DNA of 64,000 bases from Channallabes apus (taxonomy: Eukaryota; Chordata; Actinopteri; Siluriformes; Clariidae): positions 3,874,655 through 3,938,654 of the forward strand of contig CM060109.1 of assembly GCA_030522415.1 (NCBI GenBank). Reading direction: 5' to 3'. The position numbers were made by a program, and so were the translations under genes. Position 1 is the first letter of the stretch. Each line of letters opens with the position of its first letter. Of this stretch, positions 33,380-44,600 are shown piece after piece. The notes beneath the pieces are model-generated. The model did no database searches. It saw only the letters and a list, made by a program, of their open reading frames with translations, and was not told the DNA's origin.

Positions 33380-34490
33380 GTACTTCTTCTTTGTCTTTCG
33401 GCTGCTCCCTTTCAGGGGTCGCCACAGCGAATCATCTGCCTCCATCTAACCCTATCCTCTGCATCCTCTTCTTTCACACCAACTAACTTTATGTCCTCTC
33501 TCACTGCATCCATAAATCTCCTCTTTGGTCTTCCTCTAGACCTCCTGCCTGGCAGTTCCAAACTCAGCATCCTGCTACCGATATATTCACCATCTCTCCT
33601 CTGAACATGTCCAAACCACCTCAATCTGGCCTCTCTGACTTTATCTCCAAAACATCTAACATGGGTTTGTCCCTCTGATGAACACATTCTTGATCCTATC
33701 CATCCTTGTCACTCCCAAGGAGAACCTCAACATCTTCAGCTCTGCTACCTCCAACTCTGCCTCCTGTCTTTTCTTCAGTGCCACTGTCTCTAAGCCGTAG
33801 GGCATCGCTGGTCTCACCATTGTCCTGTACACCTTTCCTTTAATTCTCTCTGATACTCTTATCGCACAACACGCCTGACACTTTTCTCCACCCATTCCAA
33901 GCTGCCTGTACCTGCCTCTTCACCTCCTTTCCACACTCTCCATTGCTCTGGACCGTTGACCCTTAGTACTTAAAGTTCTGCACCTTCTTTACCTCTGCTC
34001 CCTGAAGCCTCACCGTTCCTCTTGGGTTCCTCTCATTCACACACATGTATTCCGTCTTGCTGCGGCTAACCTTCATTCCTCTGCTTTCCCGAGCGTACCT
34101 CCACCTCTCAAAATTTTCCTCCACCTGTTCCCTGCTCTCACTACAAAGCACAATGTCATCTGCAAACATCATAGTCCATGGAGACTCCTATCTAACCTCA
34201 TCTGTCATCCTGTCCATCAGCAAAGCAAACAAAAAGGGGCTCAGAGCCGATCCTTGATGCAGACCCACCTCCACCTTGAACTCTTCTGTCACACCTACAG
34301 CACATCTCACCACTATCTTGCAGCTCTCATACATGTCCTGTACCACTCTAACATACTTCTCTGCCACTCCAGACTTCCTTATACAACACCACAGCTCCTC
34401 TCTCGGCACCCTGTCGTATGCTTTCTCTAAATCTACAAAGACACAATGCAACTCTTTATTACCTTCTCTGTACTTCTCCATCAGCATCAT
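33380..34490 (-). pseudogene. RTE-type LINE reverse transcriptase remnant
   Basis: Minus-strand pieces in order: FVDLEKAYDRVPREELWCCIRKSGVAEKYVRVVQDMYE and VGLHQGSALSPFLFALLMDR (34490-34188), MMFADDIVLCSESREQVEENFERWR (34172), then KVYRTMVRPAMPYGLETVALKKRQEAELEVAELKMLRFSLGVTRMD and RLRWFGHVQRRDGEYIGSR with RGRPKRRFMDAVREDIK (33900-33412). The order and the FADD motif are typical of RTE/BovB-like RT. Frames are broken between segments and the 5' part (endonuclease) is absent. Confidence 0.88.
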
Positions 34491-34743
34491 TCATTCATTC
34501 ATTCATTCATTCATTTTCTATACCGCTTAATCCTGTGTTCAGGGTCGCGGGGGACCTGGAGGCTATCCCAGGAGACTTCGGGCACTAGGCGGGGTACACC
34601 CTGGACAGGGTGCCAATCCATCGCAGGGCACACACATACACACACTCACACATCCAATCACACACTACGGGCAATTTAGGAACGCCAATTAGCCTAACCT
34701 GCATATCTTTGGACTGTGGGAGGAAACCGGAGTACCCGGAGGA
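34484..34743 (-). mobile_element. tRNA-derived SINE, inverted and 5'-truncated copy
   Basis: Reverse complement of the 31.4 kb SINE body with its ATTC-repeat tail at 34484-34515, abutting the RTE remnant. The tRNA-like head is missing. 34744-35396 has no gene that I recognise. Confidence 0.8.
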
Positions 34744-35534
34744 AACCTATGATCATTATAATGTTCTTTAATAAATAATGAAAACATTTTAACAAATTAC
34801 ATTTTTACATCCCAGCACCCCTGTTGTGCTGTACCACCACCGGCAAAAACCTTATAAAATACAAGTGAAACATTAAACGAATTTACCATCACAGTACTAA
34901 AATTACAATACAAATTTAGAACTTAAATTAAATTCTTATTTCTTAGTTCCATCGAATTTAGGCAAAGTAAATGTTAACACAGTGAGCCTTTAAATTTTAT
35001 CATGTAAAATTCTCACGTAGCCAGAAAACTCTGGCTGTGTGTATCAGAAAAATGGGTGAGCCAGAGGTGTTGTCAGATTAATGGTCAAAAACTATATAAT
35101 AAACCTATATAAGCTACATAGCCTTTATAAGACTTTACTTTTATTTAAGTGACGATGACGAGAAAACCTTATGATGTTGTAAAATAATGAGAGTCAACAG
35201 GGATACAGCGCTCTTCTGTATCGGTTTCTGTGAACTTGAGCGCGATCAGAAAATGAACCGAAACTCCGTGTATACTTGCCTCACAGAAGTGAAAAATATA
35301 TACTTACAGAAAGCAAAATGTCTGCTGTTATATAAACTAATGGGGAAAAAATCAGCTTATGTAATTTTATATGTAAGTATAAAACGTGGATTACTGACTT
35401 CCGGTTATGGCGGCAAGGTGAGCAGACGTGTTTTCCTCGTGCTTAATTGCTTTTCAATAAATCCTGCATAATATTCCAGAGAGAGGTCATATAAAGAGAC
35501 AAAACTGTAAACACAAGAGTAAACTACTTCAAAC

Positions 35535-36410
35535 ATGCCAAAAAAAGTGGCTAAGGAGAAGAAAACGACGGAGAGCTGCGAGGAAGTACGGCAGGAGCTA
35601 GCTGAAGGGGAGCCATGCTTATCGGAGCAGGCACACGCTGACGTATCCGCGGGCGCTGAACAAGTCATAAACATGGAAAATCCATCAACAAAGGACCTCA
35701 TGCTTGCCATAACCTCATTCAAACAAGACTTTAACACAAAAATTGACGGTGTACTGACGGAAATAAGAATTGTCCAAACGGACGTGAAAGACTGTAGTGG
35801 ACGTATCATGGAGGCCGAAAAGCGAATATCTACGGCAGAAGACGAGATACAAAACCTGAAAGTAACTATTGAAAAACTTGAAAATAAGACAAAAAACCTG
35901 AATGACAAAGTCGAAGACTTAGAAGGGAGGAGTAGACGTAATAACCTGCGTGTACTGGGCATACCCGAGAAAGTAGAAGGCAATGATACCTGCTCCTTTA
36001 TGGAAAAATGGATAGCGGATACTCTGAAGATAACGCCGCCGGTTTTGGAGAGAGCGCACCGGATAACAGCGAGCCAAAGTTCCAATACGTATCCGAGAAC
36101 TATCATCATCAAGTGCTTAAACTACAAGGACAGAGAAAATCTCTTGAAAGCTGCGCGGATACAGAAAGAGGTGATGTACCAAAACAACAAAATAAGATTT
36201 CTTCCTGACCTGCCAACGGAGGTGTATAAGCGACAGAGGAGTTACGACGGAGTGAGGAAGCGGTTACGGGAACTCGGTCTGGATAAGCACCGGGTAATAT
36301 ACCCCGCACGGCTCCTGTTGACCAACGGTGACCGTACTGTCGTCTTCAATACACCAACGGACGTGAATACGTACATCAAGAAACTGGAGCCAGTGAATGA
36401 GGATGACTAA
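35535..36410 (+). CDS. L1 ORF1 RNA-binding protein (291 aa, intact)
   Basis: Domain order fits L1 ORF1p. A charged N-terminus is followed by a long heptad-rich coiled coil (residues about 55-130; ITSFKQDFNTKIDGVLTEIRI, IEKLENKTKNLNDKVEDLE). Next comes an RRM-like part starting EGRSRRNNLRVLGIPE (130-143), then a C-terminal domain (VLERAHRI, PRTIIIKCLNYKDRENLL, FLPDLPTEVYKRQRSYDGVRKRL). In characterised L1s the protein forms trimers that coat the element RNA and act as a nucleic-acid chaperone. The start is the first ATG after the 5' UTR. No stops or frameshifts, so the copy is young. Confidence 0.93.
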   Translation: MPKKVAKEKKTTESCEEVRQELAEGEPCLSEQAHADVSAGAEQVINMENPSTKDLMLAITSFKQDFNTKIDGVLTEIRIVQTDVKDCSGRIMEAEKRISTAEDEIQNLKVTIEKLENKTKNLNDKVEDLEGRSRRNNLRVLGIPEKVEGNDTCSFMEKWIADTLKITPPVLERAHRITASQSSNTYPRTIIIKCLNYKDRENLLKAARIQKEVMYQNNKIRFLPDLPTEVYKRQRSYDGVRKRLRELGLDKHRVIYPARLLLTNGDRTVVFNTPTDVNTYIKKLEPVNEDD

Positions 36411-36761
36411 ATTTAAGTGTGACTGGATGAGAACCTATATTGAACTTAAAATGTTGTCGGTTGTTGTAGGGCCTAAATTTGCTGAAAACGCGACTACTTA
36501 CAGTTTTGAGTCTCCTAGAATACAAATATAAAGTTTTAAATAAACACTGTTTAGAGATATCTTTTATTTAGTTTTCTCTTTTGTTCTGTTCCTAAAGTGC
36601 AATTAGGTGCTTCTTATGGGAGGACCGAAAAAGTACGTGCATGTAGTATAACACATTTTATTTTCAGTTGATAGATAAAATATCTTATCTGGATAATTTT
36701 TTTCTACATAGACAAGTAATTGAGCTGAGTTTTGGTTTACAGGAGAATAGTTCCTCAGTAC

Positions 36762-36787
36762 AGTGTGGACCTATTCCTGATAATGGA
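36762..36787 (+). repeat. Target duplication, left copy (26 bp)
   Basis: Identical to 38041-38066 over 26 bases; begins AGTGTGGACC and ends ATAATGGA. The two copies border the 1253-bp insert between L1 ORF1 and ORF2. Confidence 0.92.
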
Positions 36788-38040
36788 ACCTGGAGCGTGT
36801 CTTTTTCGTGGTAGTTTATTAGCGGTTGGCATCCCAGTTTAAATGTGACATTACCGCCACCTACTGGAATGGATCGTGGAATAGCAGCAAAGCAATGTCA
36901 GGATTTAATCCGTTTCTTAATTATTAAAATGTTATTAGATGCCCATATAATATATGATTATTAATTATGTATATTTCTTTACACTTTTTAAACTCATTTG
37001 CATAATTTCAACTCAACTGAATTAGGGTGACCATTTGTCCTCTTTTTCTGGATCTGTCCTCTTTTTGGGACTGAAAAAGCGTCCTGCTGGGATTTCTCTA
37101 TTTAATTTAATCCAATCCCGATCCACAGTTGGTGACCGTCTGCTTCCTGCTCCCACTGAAATATGAAAAACTGAAAACTGAAATGGTCACCTTAACTGAA
37201 TTGGCTGGCATTATGGCATAATGGTTAGCACCGCGGCCTTGCACCTCCAGGTTCTGGGTTCAAGTCCCTGTGTAGAGTTTGCATGTTCTCCCTGTGCTTG
37301 GTGAGTTTCCTCCGAGTACCCTGGTTTCCTCCTACAGTCCAAACACCTGCAGATTAGGTTAATTAGCATTTAAAAATTTCCCATAGTGTGTGTGTACGAA
37401 CTGCGATGGATTGGCACCCTGTCCAGGGTGTACCCCGCCTAGTGCCCGAAGTCTCCTGGGATAGGCTCCAGGTCCCCCGCGACCCTGAACACAGGATTAA
37501 GCGGTATAGAAAATGAATGAATGAATGAATATACTCGACATGATGTATGTCCAATAAAACTCCCTAATGCATCGCTATCCCTTTCTTCTTTAAATACTAA
37601 TATTAATTCACTTCTTTTGACCTCATTATCACAGCTTCAATACATGTTGAACTGTGATGTGAAGCAAGACAACCCCATGTTTTTCAAATGCTGCTCATGT
37701 TACATCAAAATGGCAGTTTAATAATAATAATAAGAAGAAGAAGAACACCATTAATATTCATTGATATTACTGCTACCATCTCTCTTCCCTACTTGTCTAA
37801 GCCTTTAATATTATCATGATAGGCTGTGATACAGGACAGAAATTATGCTGCTTTATACTGTATGTCCCTGGACTACGATGTTATGGGTGTGATGATCAGG
37901 TGTTGAAATCCCTAATAGAAATTGTCTGAGAGCTTCTTAAGTAACAACCTAACACTGAATTCCACAAAAACTAATTAGCTAACACTGGACTTAAGAAGGA
38001 AACGTGACTCAAATGTGGCCTTACTCGTACTCGTACGTAT
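36788..38040 (+). mobile_element. 1.25 kb composite insert in L1 (copy B)
   Basis: 36788-38026 repeats 30984-32232, including the SINE (37219-37530) and part of a Rex1-like RT. 38027-38040 (GTACTCGTACGTAT) is extra. It is bordered by a 26-bp target duplication. There is no poly(A) or simple tail at its 3' end, and the copied segment stops in the middle of the Rex1-like sequence. The mechanism is therefore not an obvious LINE insertion. Confidence 0.88.
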
Positions 38041-38248
38041 AGTGTGGACCTATTCCTGATAATGGAGGGAAGTTATTTAGGGGTTTGGGGGAGCCTGTAT
38101 GTTCTAGGGAGTCAGGCTTGGGTTCTTAGTGGGTTGCTCTCTTCCTCTTCGTTTTGGGTTTTATTTCAAATGGTACCCTTTATAGGCTTTTGTTATTCTT
38201 TTATTAAGGTACTTTACCTTTCTTTATGTTAAATATGACATTATAAAA

Positions 38249-39847
38249 ATGACAGATGTTTTGGTTGAATGTGTTTCTTGGAATTGTAGAGGTCTACGTA
38301 AACTAACTAAAATAAAACAAGTAATGGGTAGAATAAAACAGATAAGAGCCAAAATTGTGTTCCTGCAAGAAACACACATGTTAGATCATGAGATAATCAA
38401 AATTAAGCGTAGATGGCCAGGTCAGGTATTGTCTTCAGCTTACTGTTCGAATTCCAGAGGAGTTATAATTATGATACATAAGTCTATTCCTTTGCGTATT
38501 GATAAAATAACTAAAGACCCCAAAGGTAGATTTTTGATTGCACAGGGAAACATTCTATCAACTCGGATTAATCTGATTAATGTATATGGACCTAATGATG
38601 ATAACGCAGATTTTTACAGTGATTTATTTTTGAGAATCTCCACAATGCCCGGAAAACACATTATGGCAGGTGATTTCAATTGTGTTTTGCAGCCCAGTAA
38701 GGATCGGTCATCTAGTATTGATAACACCCATGTAAGGTCTAGAAAAGCTTTACAATATTTTATAAAGGAACTTAACCTGGTGGATATATGGAGGGCTCAA
38801 AACCCAATAAAAAGGGAATATTCATGTTGGTCGAGTACTTCTAAAGGATACTCAAGAATAGATTATTTTCTGATTTCAGCTGAACTAAGTTCTTGTATCA
38901 GAAATTGTCAATATAGCAGTATTCTTATTTCAGACCATGCTCTTGTATCTTTGACATACGTTGAACCAAAACTTTCTCATAATAGAACTAAATGGAGATT
39001 TCAAATACAATGGATGCAAGATAAAAGATTTCTTGAATTCTTAGGGGATCAAATTGATTATTATTTTGAACATAACACTACCCAAACATCAGCAATAACC
39101 AGATGGGAAGCCTTTAAGGCCTTTATACGAGGACAAATTACAAGCTATACGAGTAGAAAGACAAAAGAGAAACAGGAGAAATATAAAACACTTGAAACAA
39201 AAATTCGCCTACTCGAGGAAAAAAGTTTACAAGCAGGCCAAAATACTGATAATGTTTTAAAAGAATTGCTATTGTTAAGAACCCAATATAATGAAAAAAC
39301 ACATGAAAAAGCAGCAGCCAATTTATTAAGATTAAAGCAGCAATTTTACGATCAGGGAGAAAAACCAGGTAGACTTCTTGCTTGGCGTATAAAACAACAG
39401 GAATTAGAAAGAGCAATTACTAGTATTGAAGATGAAAATGGAAATATGACTGTAGACCCGTTGGAAATTAATAAAGCGTTTAGAAACTTCTACGAAAAAT
39501 TATACTGTTCTGAAAGTAAGGCCACGACTGATGCTCACTCCGCGTTTTTTGATAGTCTCAACATTCCTAAAATATCTGAGGAAATTAAAACTAAATTAGA
39601 TGGTGAGATCACGACAGTTGAAATTATGGAGGCTATAAAAACATTAAAAGGTGGTAAAACAGCAGGACCTGATGGCCTGCCCATCGATCTATATAAATAC
39701 TTCAGTGATAAAATGGTTAAGCCACTATATGATATGTATATAGAATGTTATAATAATGTCTGTCTTCCTAAGTCTATGAGAGAGGCTTTGATCATTCTTT
39801 TACCAAAACCAGGAAAACCGAATACAAAGTGTGGAAATATGCGACCT
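38249..39847 (+). CDS. L1 ORF2 N-terminal part (endonuclease, RT start), truncated
   Basis: About 533 codons of ORF2. AP-type endonuclease: CVSWNCRGLR, VFLQETH (catalytic Glu), LINVYGPN, MAGDFNCVL (Asp/Asn pair), SRIDYFLIS, and ILISDHALVSL (final Asp-His). A coiled linker follows. RT begins at GEITTVEIMEAIKTLKGGKTAGPDGLPIDLYK and LIILLPKPGKPNTKCGNMRP. It stops being L1 at 39848, where a chromovirus LTR supplies the remaining codons to a stop at 39886. All endonuclease residues look intact; the RT palm is lost. Confidence 0.92.
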
Positions 39848-40454
39848 TGTCAGGGGGCTACGATGTTCGTCAGTTCGCGAAGGTGAATCCAGATGCAGGT
39901 GCAGGCACGAGGCGTTGACTGTTCTTGAATGAATGAGAGTGGGCGTGTCGCGCCGGGAAATCCGCAGGGGCGGGAGACGCGCCGTGAGCGTGGAGCTGAG
40001 TCGAAGGCGAGGAGAGGCGCGTTGGGTCGAGAGCCGTGAAATCCGTCAGCATGGCGTCTGTGCCGAGACGTGAAGATAAGCCATAGTCGAGAGAGCGTGC
40101 GTTAGGTCAAGAGCCGTTAAATCCGAATGTAGTGACAAATCCAAAATGTGAGGCAAGGGGAAGAGACGAGAAACAAAACAAGGTCAGCAACGTGGAAAAA
40201 ATCATGGACTGAGACGCGAGAAAACAGTGGCAAAAACATACACACACACAATAATCCAGCGGCGAGCTTACGCGATGTGCCTCCTTATAAGCCGAAAGAA
40301 ATCAGCGCTGGATAAGAAACCGGTGTGCCGGCGGGGCGGTCCGGGAGGGGCGATGACAGCGTGGGAAAACATGGTCACGTGATGGGTACCTGACAGCGTG
40401 GGAAAGGAAATGTCAAGGGTCTTTGATCAGCGCGAAGGCACTGAGAGCGTGACA
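39848..40454 (-). repeat. Gypsy 2 3' LTR
   Basis: TGTCAGGGGG at the left end, GTGACA at the right. In the element sense TTATAAGG (40290-40283) is followed 29 bases after its first TATA base by GCTGGATTATT, the probable transcription start. The first 380 bp match 44601-44990. Confidence 0.92.
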
Positions 40455-40465
40455 GTACCCCCCCT

Positions 40466-40915
40466 CTAACGAACGCCTCCAGTCGTTACGCGGGGTGCGT
40501 CGGGACAGCGTCTGTAGAAGTCTGTGATCAGTGTTCGGTCGAGGATGAATCTAGCTGGGATCCAGCTTCTCTCCTCAGGACCGTAGCCCTCCCAATCCAC
40601 CAAAAATTGGACTCCTCTGCCTCGCCAGCGGGCCTTTAGAAGTCTTCGAACTGTGTAGGCCTCGCTGCCATCAATGATACGGGGAGGAGGATGAGCGTGG
40701 GTGGGTGGACTTAATGGGCTACTTACGACGCGTCGTAGCTGGGACACGTGGAACGTGGGGTGGATCCGTCGCATGGACGAGGGGAGTAGAAGTCTGACGG
40801 CGGACGGGTTGATTATCCTGGTTATAGTGAAAGGTCCAATGAAACGCGGGGAGAGCTTGCGTGATAGCGTCTTCAAGGGAATGTCCTTTGTGGCGAGCAT
40901 GACTCGATCTCCCAC
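40466..40915 (-). CDS. Gypsy 2 integrase C-terminus and chromodomain
   Basis: [28 protein letters not shown] is the small C-terminal fold of gypsy integrase. [23 protein letters not shown] is a chromodomain. Ends at a stop just inside the 3' LTR boundary. It is in a different frame from the integrase core. Confidence 0.9.
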   Translation of the reverse strand: MGDRVMLATKDIPLKTLSRKLSPRFIGPFTITRIINPSAVRLLLPSSMRRIHPTFHVSQLRRVVSSPLSPPTHAHPPPRIIDGSEAYTVRRLLKARWRGRGVQFLVDWEGYGPEERSWIPARFILDRTLITDFYRRCPDAPRVTTGGVR

Positions 40916-40991
40916 CCGGTATCTGGGAGCCTTGGTGCGGTGGCGGTCCGCCTGTCTCTTGTAAGAGGAGATGGCTCGTGTCAGAGTTCGC

Positions 40992-41897
40992 CTAGCATGT
41001 TTGTCTGCAGCGGCGGACGAAGTGTTGAGCTGACGGAGTCTCCACCTCTAATTCTTGGACTGGGAAGTGTGGAGGTTGGTAGCCTAAGCAGCACTGGAAC
41101 GGGGACAAGCCTGTCGACGAGGAGGGCAGAGAGTTGTGGGCATATTCGACCCAAGGGAGAAACTTGCTCCAGGTGGTGGAGTCCCGGGTCGTCATGCAGC
41201 GGAGGGAAACCTCTAGTGCTTGGTTCATTCGTTCTGTTTGCCCATTGGACTGGGGGTGGAAACCTGACGATAGGCTGGGAGTAGCCCCGACGAGCCTGCA
41301 GAATGCGCCCCAAAACCGAGAGGTGAACTGAGGGCCCCGGTCCGACACAATGTCTGTGGGGAGGCCATGGAGCCGAAATACATGGAGAATGAGTAGTTCT
41401 GCGGTCTCCTTGGCAGATGGCAGCTTAGGAAGGGGCACCAGGTGCACTGATTTAGAAAAGCGGTCGACGATGGTCATGATGCAATTATTGCCGTCGGACG
41501 AGGGCAGGCCGGTGACAAAGTCAACCGCGATATGGGACCAAGGGCGTTGAGGAACCGGTAGGGGTCTGAGAAGACCAGCAGTTGGTCGATTGTCATTCTT
41601 ACAACGGGTGCAGATGTCGCAAGCCGCCACGAATCTGGATGTGTCCTCCGCCAACGTGGGCCACCAGAATCGTTGCTGGATGATGAAGCGGGTTCGGGCA
41701 GCGCCTGGGTGACAAAATAGCTTGGATCTGTGGCCCCATTCCAGAACTTGTGAGCGTAGGCGAAGGGGAACGAAGAGACGGTTAGGTGGAACTTCGCTAG
41801 GTCCGGCCTCCTGGGCCAGGGCCTGCCGACCCTTGCTTCCTATGTCCAGTTCCATGGCGGCGACGAGGCATTGGGACGGGAGGATAGTGTCATACAA
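40992..41897 (-). CDS. Gypsy 2 integrase core
   Basis: Zinc-binding HHCC region ([18 protein letters not shown]...CDICTRCK) and DDE core ([42 protein letters not shown]). The core is complete. It is separated from the RNase H frame by a 15-base G-run at about 41908-41922 (C in the coding sense), where a length change shifts the frame. Confidence 0.92.
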   Translation of the reverse strand: MYDTILPSQCLVAAMELDIGSKGRQALAQEAGPSEVPPNRLFVPLRLRSQVLEWGHRSKLFCHPGAARTRFIIQQRFWWPTLAEDTSRFVAACDICTRCKNDNRPTAGLLRPLPVPQRPWSHIAVDFVTGLPSSDGNNCIMTIVDRFSKSVHLVPLPKLPSAKETAELLILHVFRLHGLPTDIVSDRGPQFTSRFWGAFCRLVGATPSLSSGFHPQSNGQTERMNQALEVSLRCMTTRDSTTWSKFLPWVEYAHNSLPSSSTGLSPFQCCLGYQPPHFPVQELEVETPSAQHFVRRCRQTC

Positions 41898-42565
41898 CGT
41901 AGGCTCCTGGGGGGGGGGGGGGGGAACTGGCGGGAGAGGGCGTCCGGCTTAGAATTCCTTGAGCCTGGCCGGTAGGACAGGGTAAAGTTAAACCTGGAGA
42001 AGAATAATGACCACCTGGCCTGACGAGCATTGAGTCTCTTGGCAGTGCGCAGATACTCCAGGTTTCTATGGTCGGTCCACACTAGAAATGGAAGCTCAGT
42101 CCCCTCTAGCCAGTGTCTCCACTCCTCCAGGGCTAGCTTGATGGCCAAGAGTTCTCGGTCTCCCACATCATAGTTTCTCTCAGCTGGGGTTAGGCGACGG
42201 GAGTAGAATGCGCGTGGGTGCATCTTGTTGTCCTGGGTGGACCTTTGAGAGAGGATGCCACCCACCCCGGTATTGGAGGCGTCGACCTCCACCACAAACT
42301 GCTGAGATGGATCAGGAATAGTGAGGATGGGGCCAGAGGTGAATCTTTTCTTAAGATTATTGAAGGCTTGGTCGGCTTCCTTATTCCAGCAGAACCGGGT
42401 CTTGGCGGAGGTTAGCGAGGTCAGGGGGGCGGCAACGGAGCTGTACCCTCGTATGAAGCGTCGGTAAAAGTTGGCAAACCCCAGAAACCGTTGGAGGTCT
42501 CGCCGCGAGGCTGGTATGGGCCAGTTAGAGACAGCTTGGACTTTGGCTGGTTCCATCTCCAGCAT
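41840..42565 (-). CDS. Gypsy 2 RT thumb and RNase H
   Basis: [22 protein letters not shown] (connection), then RNase H motifs [33 protein letters not shown] and [10 protein letters not shown]. The frame is lost at the poly-C tract before the integrase. Confidence 0.9.
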   Translation of the reverse strand: MLEMEPAKVQAVSNWPIPASRRDLQRFLGFANFYRRFIRGYSSVAAPLTSLTSAKTRFCWNKEADQAFNNLKKRFTSGPILTIPDPSQQFVVEVDASNTGVGGILSQRSTQDNKMHPRAFYSRRLTPAERNYDVGDRELLAIKLALEEWRHWLEGTELPFLVWTDHRNLEYLRTAKRLNARQARWSLFFSRFNFTLSYRPGSRNSKPDALSRQFPPPPPRSLRCMTLSSRPNASSPPWNWT

Positions 42566-43662
42566 GGACGGGGAGACGACAAATCCCAGGAAGGTGGTGG
42601 AGGATGTGTGAAACTCACACTTCTCCGCCTTGACATAGAGTTCTCCAAGAGCCTCTGGAGAACCTGACGAACATGGTGACGGTGTTCCTCCAATCCTTGA
42701 GAGAAAATTAAAATGTCATCCAGGTAAACGAAAACAAATGAATTGAGGAAGTCGCGGAGGACATCATTAATGAGGGATTGGAAGACAGCGGGGGCGTTGG
42801 TGAGACCAAAAGGGACCACCAGATATTCGTAATGTCCCATGGAGGTGTTAAAGGCTGTCTTCCACTCATCTCCCTCGCGAATGCGGACAAGGTGATAAGC
42901 GCTTCGCAGGTCGAGTTTCGTGAACGTGTCGGCCCCCTGGAGTAGTTCGAAGGCGGTCGCCATGAGTGGAAGTGGGTAGCGGTTCCTGACGGTGATTTCG
43001 TTGAGGCCCCTGTAATCGATACATGGGCGAAGGGACCCGTCTTTCTTCTTCACGAAGAAGAAACCTGCCCCGGCAGGGGAGGAGGATGGGCGGATGATTC
43101 CGGCGGCAAGGGCCTCTGTGATGTAGGTGTTCATGGATTCTCTCTCTTGGCGAGACAAGGAGTACAGTCGGCCTTTGGGTGGGGAGGTGCCTGGGAGAAG
43201 GTCGATGAAACAGTCATATGGGCGATGAGGAGGAAGCGACATGGCTCGGGATTTGCTGAAAACCTGCTGGAGATCGTGATAATAAGTGGGGACATTAGAG
43301 ATGTCCGGGGTGTATTCAGTCTTGACTGTAGTTGGGGGTGTAGGGAGTGCAGAGTGAAGGCATGACGTGGCACAAGAGGGACTCCAACCCGTGATCACAT
43401 GTTTGACCCAGTCAATCTGGGGGCCGTGAAGCGCTAGCCATGGAAGGCCGAGGACCAGGGCGGCGTGAGACTTACGGATGACGAGGAGGCAGATCCTCTC
43501 AGAGTGATTCCCAGATGTTCTCAGAGTGAGTGGAAGGGTTCTGTGAGTGATTGGTGGAAGGGGGCTTCCATCTAGGGCTTGGATGGACAGTGGATGGTCC
43601 AGCGGAGTGCAGGGGACCTGCAGCGCTTTGGCTGTAGCGGAGCCGATCGGAACCGGAGTCAA
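42421..43662 (-). CDS. Gypsy 2 protease end and reverse transcriptase
   Basis: [18 protein letters not shown] (protease C-terminal part), then [55 protein letters not shown] and YLDDILIFS. Catalytic Asp residues present. A frameshift near 42600 separates it from the thumb. Confidence 0.92.
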   Translation of the reverse strand: MTPVPIGSATAKALQVPCTPLDHPLSIQALDGSPLPPITHRTLPLTLRTSGNHSERICLLVIRKSHAALVLGLPWLALHGPQIDWVKHVITGWSPSCATSCLHSALPTPPTTVKTEYTPDISNVPTYYHDLQQVFSKSRAMSLPPHRPYDCFIDLLPGTSPPKGRLYSLSRQERESMNTYITEALAAGIIRPSSSPAGAGFFFVKKKDGSLRPCIDYRGLNEITVRNRYPLPLMATAFELLQGADTFTKLDLRSAYHLVRIREGDEWKTAFNTSMGHYEYLVVPFGLTNAPAVFQSLINDVLRDFLNSFVFVYLDDILIFSQGLEEHRHHVRQVLQRLLENSMSRRRSVSFTHPPPPSWDLSSPRPCWRWNQPKSKLSLTGPYQPRGETSNGFWGLPTFTDASYEGTAPLPPP

Positions 43663-44582
43663 TGAACGCCTGGATGGGGTGAGGTCGGCCGTTGATAACT
43701 AGTATTACAGAGAGCAGTGGGCGGGGTTCCGGGAGTTTATCGGGAGGAGCGCCCTCTAGGGCTCCCAATCTGACTAGAGGGTGCCTCCCTTTTAGTGGGC
43801 AGTCCTTCAGCATGTGGCCTGAGTCCCCGCAGTAGAAGCAAGCTCTCTCCAGGCGGCGGCGGTGTCTCTCCTCATCGGAGATGCGGGTTCTGCCCAGCTG
43901 CATAGGGTCCTCCTGATTACTCTGCGTGCGAGGAGGGGGAGGGTGGGGTGACCTCCGGAAAGGGTGCCTCGAACGAAGACGCGAGTCGATCCTCCCAGCG
44001 AGATCCATAAGTTCGTGGAGGTCCGAAGGGAGTTCGCGGGAGACTAACTCGTCCTTGAGTGCCTCCGACAGCCCCTCCAGGAAGACGTCAGCCAAGGCTC
44101 TAGTATTCCATCCACTGGAGGTAGCTAAGGTCCGAAACTCGATGGCATGATCATAAGCGGAACGTGACCCCTGGCGGAGGCGTAGTAACTTGCCTCTCTG
44201 CCGACGTGAGACCGGTCAAAGACCCTCTTCATCTCTCCAGAAAAATCCGAAAAACTACCCGTGAGAAGGGTGATGATGTAGGCTACCCTGGATCTTTCAG
44301 AAGAGAAGGTGGAGGCCTGAAGCTCAAAAATCAGAGAACATGGGACAGGAAGGATCTACATGTACCTGGTCCTCCGCTGTAAGTGGGAGGGGCTGGCAGG
44401 CGTGGCTCCCGTGGGAGGTCCATGAGAGTGGGCTGTGCCGTGGGCATCTGGAGGCGCTGCATTTGGGCGGTGACGTCAGCGAGCGTCTGTCTGGTGGTGA
44501 CCAACTCCTCCTGGTGTTTACCAAGGAGAACGCCTTGATTCTCCAACGCCTGTCTCATCCTGTCTAATCCTGCTGGATCCAT
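43499..44582 (-). pseudogene. Gypsy 2 gag, frameshifted
   Basis: ATG at 44582, 18 bases inside the LTR edge (MDPAGLDRMRQALENQGVLLG). A frame break follows near 44340-44100. The second part (44095-43499) carries GRIDSRLRSRH, a CCHC knuckle (CFYCGDSGHMLKDC) and the protease start FIDSGSDR, where the frame changes again into pol. Confidence 0.85.
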
Positions 44583-44600
44583 GGTATGGCTGGATTATTC

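Larger units (their letters stand above)
35397..39847 (+). mobile_element. L1-clade LINE, interrupted and 3'-truncated
   Basis: Starts near GACTTCCGGTTATGGCGGC, a YY1-like start sequence as in mammalian L1 5' ends. ORF1 (35535-36410) is intact. ORF2 begins at 38249. A 1253-bp foreign insert (36788-38040) separates them. At 39848 a chromovirus LTR begins inside ORF2, and no continuing ORF2 sequence is found in the window. Confidence 0.85.
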
